Notes under the pieces: generated by a model
Told to the model about the DNA's origin: nothing
Databases searched by the model: none
The model's input: only the letters and a program-made list of their open reading frames with translations
Origin: Agrococcus sp. KRD186
GTDB taxonomy: Bacteria; Actinomycetota; Actinomycetes; Actinomycetales; Microbacteriaceae
Assembly: GCF_017168255.1 (NCBI RefSeq)
Contig: NZ_JABFAP010000001.1
Coordinates: forward strand, 2,115,747-2,179,746
Length of the DNA: 64,000 nt
Direction: 5' to 3'
Shown: positions 60,380-64,000 of the stretch, piece after piece
Layout of the letters: the number at the start of each line of letters is the position of its first letter
How positions within the stretch are numbered: position 1 is the stretch's first letter
Position numbers and translations under genes: made by a program

Positions 60380-61489
60380 CTACGCGCTGAAGCTCTCGCG
60401 CAGCAGGCGGCCGAGCGCTGCCTCGCCCTCGGCGAGCGCCGCGCGCTGCCGGGTCGCGCCGTTGCCCTCGGCGCGGACGCGCGCGATGAGCGCATCGACG
60501 CGCTGCTCGTCGCCCGCCGCCTGCAGCGCCGGCCGCGCGGCCTCGACCATGCGGTCGATCACCTCCCACGCGGGCGTGAGGCGGGCCGTGGTCGGGTCGA
60601 CGAGCCCGTCGTCGAGCCCGTGCCTGGCGGCGTGCCAGATGGCAGAGTCGACGAGCTCCGGCTGGGCGGCGGCCTCCGCGTGCGGCAGCTCGCCCGCCGC
60701 GGCGACCTCGACGAGCGCCCGGGCCAGCAGCGCCGTTGCGACGGTCTCGCCGGCCGAGAGCTGCGCGTCGAACAGCCGCAGCTCGATCGTCGGCCAGCGC
60801 TCGGCGAGCCGCATCATCCACGCGAGCGATGCGGTGTCGAAGGTGGTGCCGAGTCCCACGAGCGCCAGGCTGCGCCGCTCGTAGTCCTCGGCGTCTGCGA
60901 AGATCGGCGGCGCCGAGGCGGTCGTGAAGCGGCGGCCGATCATGGTGCGCCAGCTGGCGAAGCCGGTGTCGGCACCGGCGAAGCTCGGCGAGTTGGCGGT
61001 GAGCGCGAGCAGCGGCGCGAGCCACGGCCGCAGCGCCCGCATGATCGTCACGCCCTCGTTCCGCGAGGTGATCGCCACGTGCACGTGCAGGCCCTGGATC
61101 TGGTGGTCGGGCCGAATGGCGCCCAGCTCGCTGTCGAAGCGCAGGTAGCGGTCGCCCTCGGCGGTGCTCGAGGCGCCGCGGCCGTGGGCGGTGCCGACGC
61201 TCGCGGGGATGAGGCTGCGCCTGGCAGCCGCCTGGCTCAGCGCATCGCGGAACGCGCGCACGACCCGCTCGGCAGCGTCGCCGTCGGCGAGCACCGGCGA
61301 CGAGAACTCCAGTTGCGCGCGCAGGAACTCGTGCGTGATCCAGCTGGCGCTCGCGTCGAGGTCGACGAGCTCGCCGATCACCTCGTCCGCGACGTCGATC
61401 GGCGAGAGCGTGTCGGGCTCGAGCAGGATGACCTCCTCCTCGACGCCGATCGTGCGTGGGCTCGCCTGGGTCGGCCGGAGGTCGGTCAT
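60380..61489 (-). CDS. Carboxylate-amine ligase, YbdK/GCS2 type
   Basis: This 369-residue member of the glutamate-cysteine ligase 2 family ligates a carboxylate to an amine with ATP. Signatures are TIGVEEEVILLEPDTL, ITHEFLRAQLEFSSP, HQIQGLHVHVAITSRN and WPTIELRLFDAQLSAGETV. The YbdK subgroup has weak gamma-glutamylcysteine ligase activity. In actinobacteria its role is uncertain. It is divergent from ku. Confidence 0.9.
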   Translation of the reverse strand: MTDLRPTQASPRTIGVEEEVILLEPDTLSPIDVADEVIGELVDLDASASWITHEFLRAQLEFSSPVLADGDAAERVVRAFRDALSQAAARRSLIPASVGTAHGRGASSTAEGDRYLRFDSELGAIRPDHQIQGLHVHVAITSRNEGVTIMRALRPWLAPLLALTANSPSFAGADTGFASWRTMIGRRFTTASAPPIFADAEDYERRSLALVGLGTTFDTASLAWMMRLAERWPTIELRLFDAQLSAGETVATALLARALVEVAAAGELPHAEAAAQPELVDSAIWHAARHGLDDGLVDPTTARLTPAWEVIDRMVEAARPALQAAGDEQRVDALIARVRAEGNGATRQRAALAEGEAALGRLLRESFSA

Positions 61490-61573
61490 GCTCTGGATTG
61501 TCCCCCACCGGGCGCCGCCGATGCTGAGAATCCGCCCCTGGCGCCCGGTCGCCGCGTGGGGAACAGTAGGCGC

Positions 61574-62530
61574 ATGCGAGCGATCTGGAAGGGCTCGATC
61601 ACATTCGGGCTCGTGAACGTGCCGGTCAAGCTGTACTCGGCGACCGAGGAGCACGACCTGCAGCTGCACCAGGTGCATGACGCCGACGGCGGCAGGATCC
61701 GGTACCAGCGCAAGTGCGAGGTGTGCGGCAAGAAGATCGAGTACGCGCACATCGACAAGGCCTACGACGACGGCGAGCAGACGGTCGTGCTGACCGACGA
61801 GGACATGGAGTCGCTGCCGGCCGAGAAGAGCCGCGAGATCGAGGTGATGGAGTTCGTGCCGAACGAGCAGATCGACCCGATCCTGCTCGAGCGCAGCTAC
61901 TACCTCGAGCCCGACTCGAAGAGCCCGAAGGCCTACATGCTGCTGCGGCAGGTGCTCGAGGAGACCGAGCGCACCGCGGTCGTGAAGCTCTCGCTGCGCC
62001 AGCGCACGCGGCTCGCCTCCATGCGGGTGCGCGACGGCGTGCTGACGGTGCAGACGATGCGTTGGGCCGACGAAGTGCGAGCGGCCGAGTTCGAGAGCCT
62101 CGACGAGCGTCTCACCGTCGGCAAGCGCGAGATGGAGCTCGCGCGATCGATCGTGCGCGACCTCGAGGCCGACTTCGAGCCCGAGCAGTACGTCGACGAG
62201 TACCAGGAGCAGCTGCACAAGCTCGTCGAGGCGAAGCTCGAGCAGGGCGACGCGCTCGACACCGCCGCCACCTTCGGCGAGGCCGAGGAGGGTGAGGGCG
62301 CCGAGGTGATCGACCTGCTCGAGGCGCTGCAGCGCTCGGTCGAGAAGAAGAAGGGCACGGATGCGTCCGGCTCGGCCGCGAAGGGCACGGCCAAGCAGAA
62401 GGCGGCCAAGCAGGCCGCGTCCGACGGGGAGTCGACGACGAAGAAGGTCAAGAAGCCGGCATCGAAGCAGTCGACCGCGAAGAAGCAGTCCGCTGAGAAG
62501 AAGCCGGCGGCCAAGCAGAAGTCCGCCTGA
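61574..62530 (+). CDS. ku: DNA end-binding protein Ku
   Basis: Ku is a homodimeric ring that binds double-strand ends and recruits LigD for non-homologous end joining. The 318 residues start MRAIWKGSITFGLVNVPVKL. The core has RCEVCGKKIEYAHIDKAYD-like zinc-less CxxC and FEPEQYVDEYQEQL near the end. The C-terminal 55 residues are a Lys/Ala/Ser-rich tail, as in actinobacterial Ku proteins that bind free DNA. ligD starts one base after its stop. Confidence 0.96.
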   Translation: MRAIWKGSITFGLVNVPVKLYSATEEHDLQLHQVHDADGGRIRYQRKCEVCGKKIEYAHIDKAYDDGEQTVVLTDEDMESLPAEKSREIEVMEFVPNEQIDPILLERSYYLEPDSKSPKAYMLLRQVLEETERTAVVKLSLRQRTRLASMRVRDGVLTVQTMRWADEVRAAEFESLDERLTVGKREMELARSIVRDLEADFEPEQYVDEYQEQLHKLVEAKLEQGDALDTAATFGEAEEGEGAEVIDLLEALQRSVEKKKGTDASGSAAKGTAKQKAAKQAASDGESTTKKVKKPASKQSTAKKQSAEKKPAAKQKSA

Positions 62531-62531
62531 C

Positions 62532-64000
62532 GTGGCGGCGGCCGAGCGCATCACCGTCGGCGGGCGCACGCTGCGCTTCACGAACGGCGACAAGGTGCTG
62601 TACCCGTCGACCGGGACGACCAAGCGCGACGTGCTCGAGTACGTGCTTCGCGCATCCGAACCCCTCATCGCCCATGCAGCCGGCCGCCCCGTCACGCGCA
62701 AGCGGTGGCCCGACGGGGTCGGCACGGCGCGCAAGCCCGGCAGCCTGTTCTTCCAGAAGGCGCTCGAGAAGGGTGCGCCCGACTGGATCGAGACCGTCGA
62801 GCAGCGGCACTCGACCGGGCCCAAGCAGTACCCGCTGCTGACCGAGGCCGGGACGCTCGCGTGGATGGCGCAGATGGGGGCGCTCGAGTTGCACGTGCCG
62901 CAGTGGCGTGCGGTCGACGGCGAGCGCACCAACCCTGACCGACTGGTGCTCGACCTCGACCCGGGCGAGGGCGCCGACCTCGACGACTGCGCGCGGGTGG
63001 CGCTGTGGGTGCGGGAGCTCTTGGTCGACATCGGGCTCGAGCCGTTCCCGCTCACGAGCGGCTCGAAGGGCATCCACCTCTACGCGCGGCTCGACGGCAC
63101 GGTGACGAGCGAGCAGGCGAGCGAGGTGGCGCACCAGCTGGCGCGCTCGCTCGAGCAGATGCACCCGGACGAGATCGTCAGCGACATGAAGAAGGCGCTG
63201 CGGCGCGGCAAGGTGCTGATCGATTGGAGCCAGAACTCGGCCTCGAAGACGACCGTCGCGCCCTACTCGCTGCGCGGGCGGCTGCGGCCGACCGTCGCGG
63301 CCCCCCGCACGTGGGACGAGGTGGAGGCGGGCGGGCTCGAGCAGCTCGAGTACGAGGAGGTGCTCGAGCGGCTCGAGCGCGACGGGGACAGCATCGCCGC
63401 GCTCGACCCGCCGCCCGACCGGCTCGCGAAGTACCGCGGCATGCGCTCGGCCGCCCGCACGCCGGAGCCCGTGCCCGCCGAGCCCGCGACCCCCGGCGAG
63501 GGGCAGACCTGGGTGGTGCAGAAGCATCAGGCGAGCCGGCTGCACTACGACTTCCGGCTCGAGCAGGAGGGCGTGCTCGTGTCGTGGGCGGTGCCGAAGG
63601 GGCTGCCGGCCACCGCGAAGCAGAACCGGCTCGCGGTGCAGACCGAGGACCACCCGCTCGCGTACGGCTCGTTCGCGGGCACGATCCCGAAGGGCGAGTA
63701 CGGCGCCGGCAGGGTGGAGATCTGGGACGCCGGCGAGTACGAGCTCGAGAAGTGGCGCGACGACGAGGTGATCGGCACGCTGCGCGGGCGGCCCGACGGC
63801 GGGCTCGGCGGCGAGCCGTACCGCTTCGCGCTCATCCGCACCGACGCCGCCAAGCGGCAGTGGCTCGTGCACCGCATGAAGGAGCAGGATCCGGTGCGCG
63901 ATGCGCGCAAGAAGGGGTATGCGCCGCCGGCCGGCACGGCGGCGGGGCGCGGCGGGGCCGCCGCGAAGGCGGCGGGGCGCGGCGGTGCCGCGTCGAAGGC
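62532..64000 (+). CDS. ligD: ATP-dependent DNA ligase LigD, polymerase and PE domains (3' end beyond window)
   Basis: This is the end-joining ligase. The GTG start (VAAAERITVGGRTLRFTNGD) leads into a primase-type polymerase domain (about 1-285) with the catalytic LVLDLDPGEG and SGSKGIHLYARL. A 3'-phosphoesterase domain (about 325-470) follows with WVVQKHQASRLHYDFRLE and IPKGEYGAGRVEIWD. The window ends in an Ala/Gly/Arg/Lys linker (GTAAGRGGAAAKAAGRGGA), before the expected ligase domain. The order polymerase-PE-ligase is the mycobacterial one. Confidence 0.95.
   Translation, partial: MAAAERITVGGRTLRFTNGDKVLYPSTGTTKRDVLEYVLRASEPLIAHAAGRPVTRKRWPDGVGTARKPGSLFFQKALEKGAPDWIETVEQRHSTGPKQYPLLTEAGTLAWMAQMGALELHVPQWRAVDGERTNPDRLVLDLDPGEGADLDDCARVALWVRELLVDIGLEPFPLTSGSKGIHLYARLDGTVTSEQASEVAHQLARSLEQMHPDEIVSDMKKALRRGKVLIDWSQNSASKTTVAPYSLRGRLRPTVAAPRTWDEVEAGGLEQLEYEEVLERLERDGDSIAALDPPPDRLAKYRGMRSAARTPEPVPAEPATPGEGQTWVVQKHQASRLHYDFRLEQEGVLVSWAVPKGLPATAKQNRLAVQTEDHPLAYGSFAGTIPKGEYGAGRVEIWDAGEYELEKWRDDEVIGTLRGRPDGGLGGEPYRFALIRTDAAKRQWLVHRMKEQDPVRDARKKGYAPPAGTAAGRGGAAAKAAGRGGAASK

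Overview
The window is high-GC actinobacterial chromosome, most likely from the Microbacteriaceae. The pointers are a dnaK-grpE-dnaJ-hspR operon, HspR (HAIR) operators, a ClpB without the N-terminal domain, Ku plus a polymerase-first LigD, and tandem DUF1206 genes. The family assignment is inferred from gene content and codon style, not from a marker gene.

Positions 1-1.6 kb hold the 5' part of clpB with a perfect HAIR operator. From about 1.65 to 29.26 kb lies a mosaic genomic island. Each outer edge carries a Tn7/Mu-like TnsA-TnsB pair reading inward, and both TnsA genes are frameshifted. Short repeats resembling transposase-binding sites lie outside both pairs. The left TnsB is cut by a recombinase-in-trio (RIT) element with three overlapping tyrosine recombinases, the third carrying an in-frame TGA. 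This is followed by an IS21-family remnant, an unidentified element end, and a near-complete IS3-family element that truncates an FAD oxidoreductase.

The island cargo has two parts. (1) A copper operon on the plus strand runs copZ, a small membrane protein, copA (CPC), a His-rich YHS protein, a CopB-like ATPase (CPH) and csoR. It starts at a CsoR-type palindrome, and csoR carries an early in-frame TAG. (2) A minus-strand operon runs from an unusual P1B-ATPase with a CPD membrane motif, through phosphoketolase and a HAD phosphomutase fused to a GH65 phosphorylase, to a type II (archaeal-type) GAPDH. These enzymes would take a disaccharide by phosphorolysis to hexose phosphate and on to acetyl phosphate. 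Upstream lie a response regulator, a histidine kinase and a DUF305 lipoprotein, and then an NlpC/P60 fragment joined to the second TnsB remnant.

From 29.3 to 64 kb the chromosome is ordinary: hydrolases, a MNT antitoxin with a broken HEPN toxin, a penicillin-binding carboxypeptidase, an ABC exporter, Hsp20 under a CIRCE-like operator, and a decayed reductase. Three membrane proteins follow the DnaK operon. Further on are NUDIX, NYN, an MFS/UMF1 transporter, a deaminase, a MarR regulator divergent from a His-rich protein, a large LuxR-type ATPase regulator, dCTP deaminase, tandem DUF1206 genes, a carboxylate-amine ligase, Ku, and LigD running off the right edge.

No tRNA, rRNA or CRISPR array was recognised. 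No stretch above 300 bases lacks a gene, gene remnant or mobile-element end.
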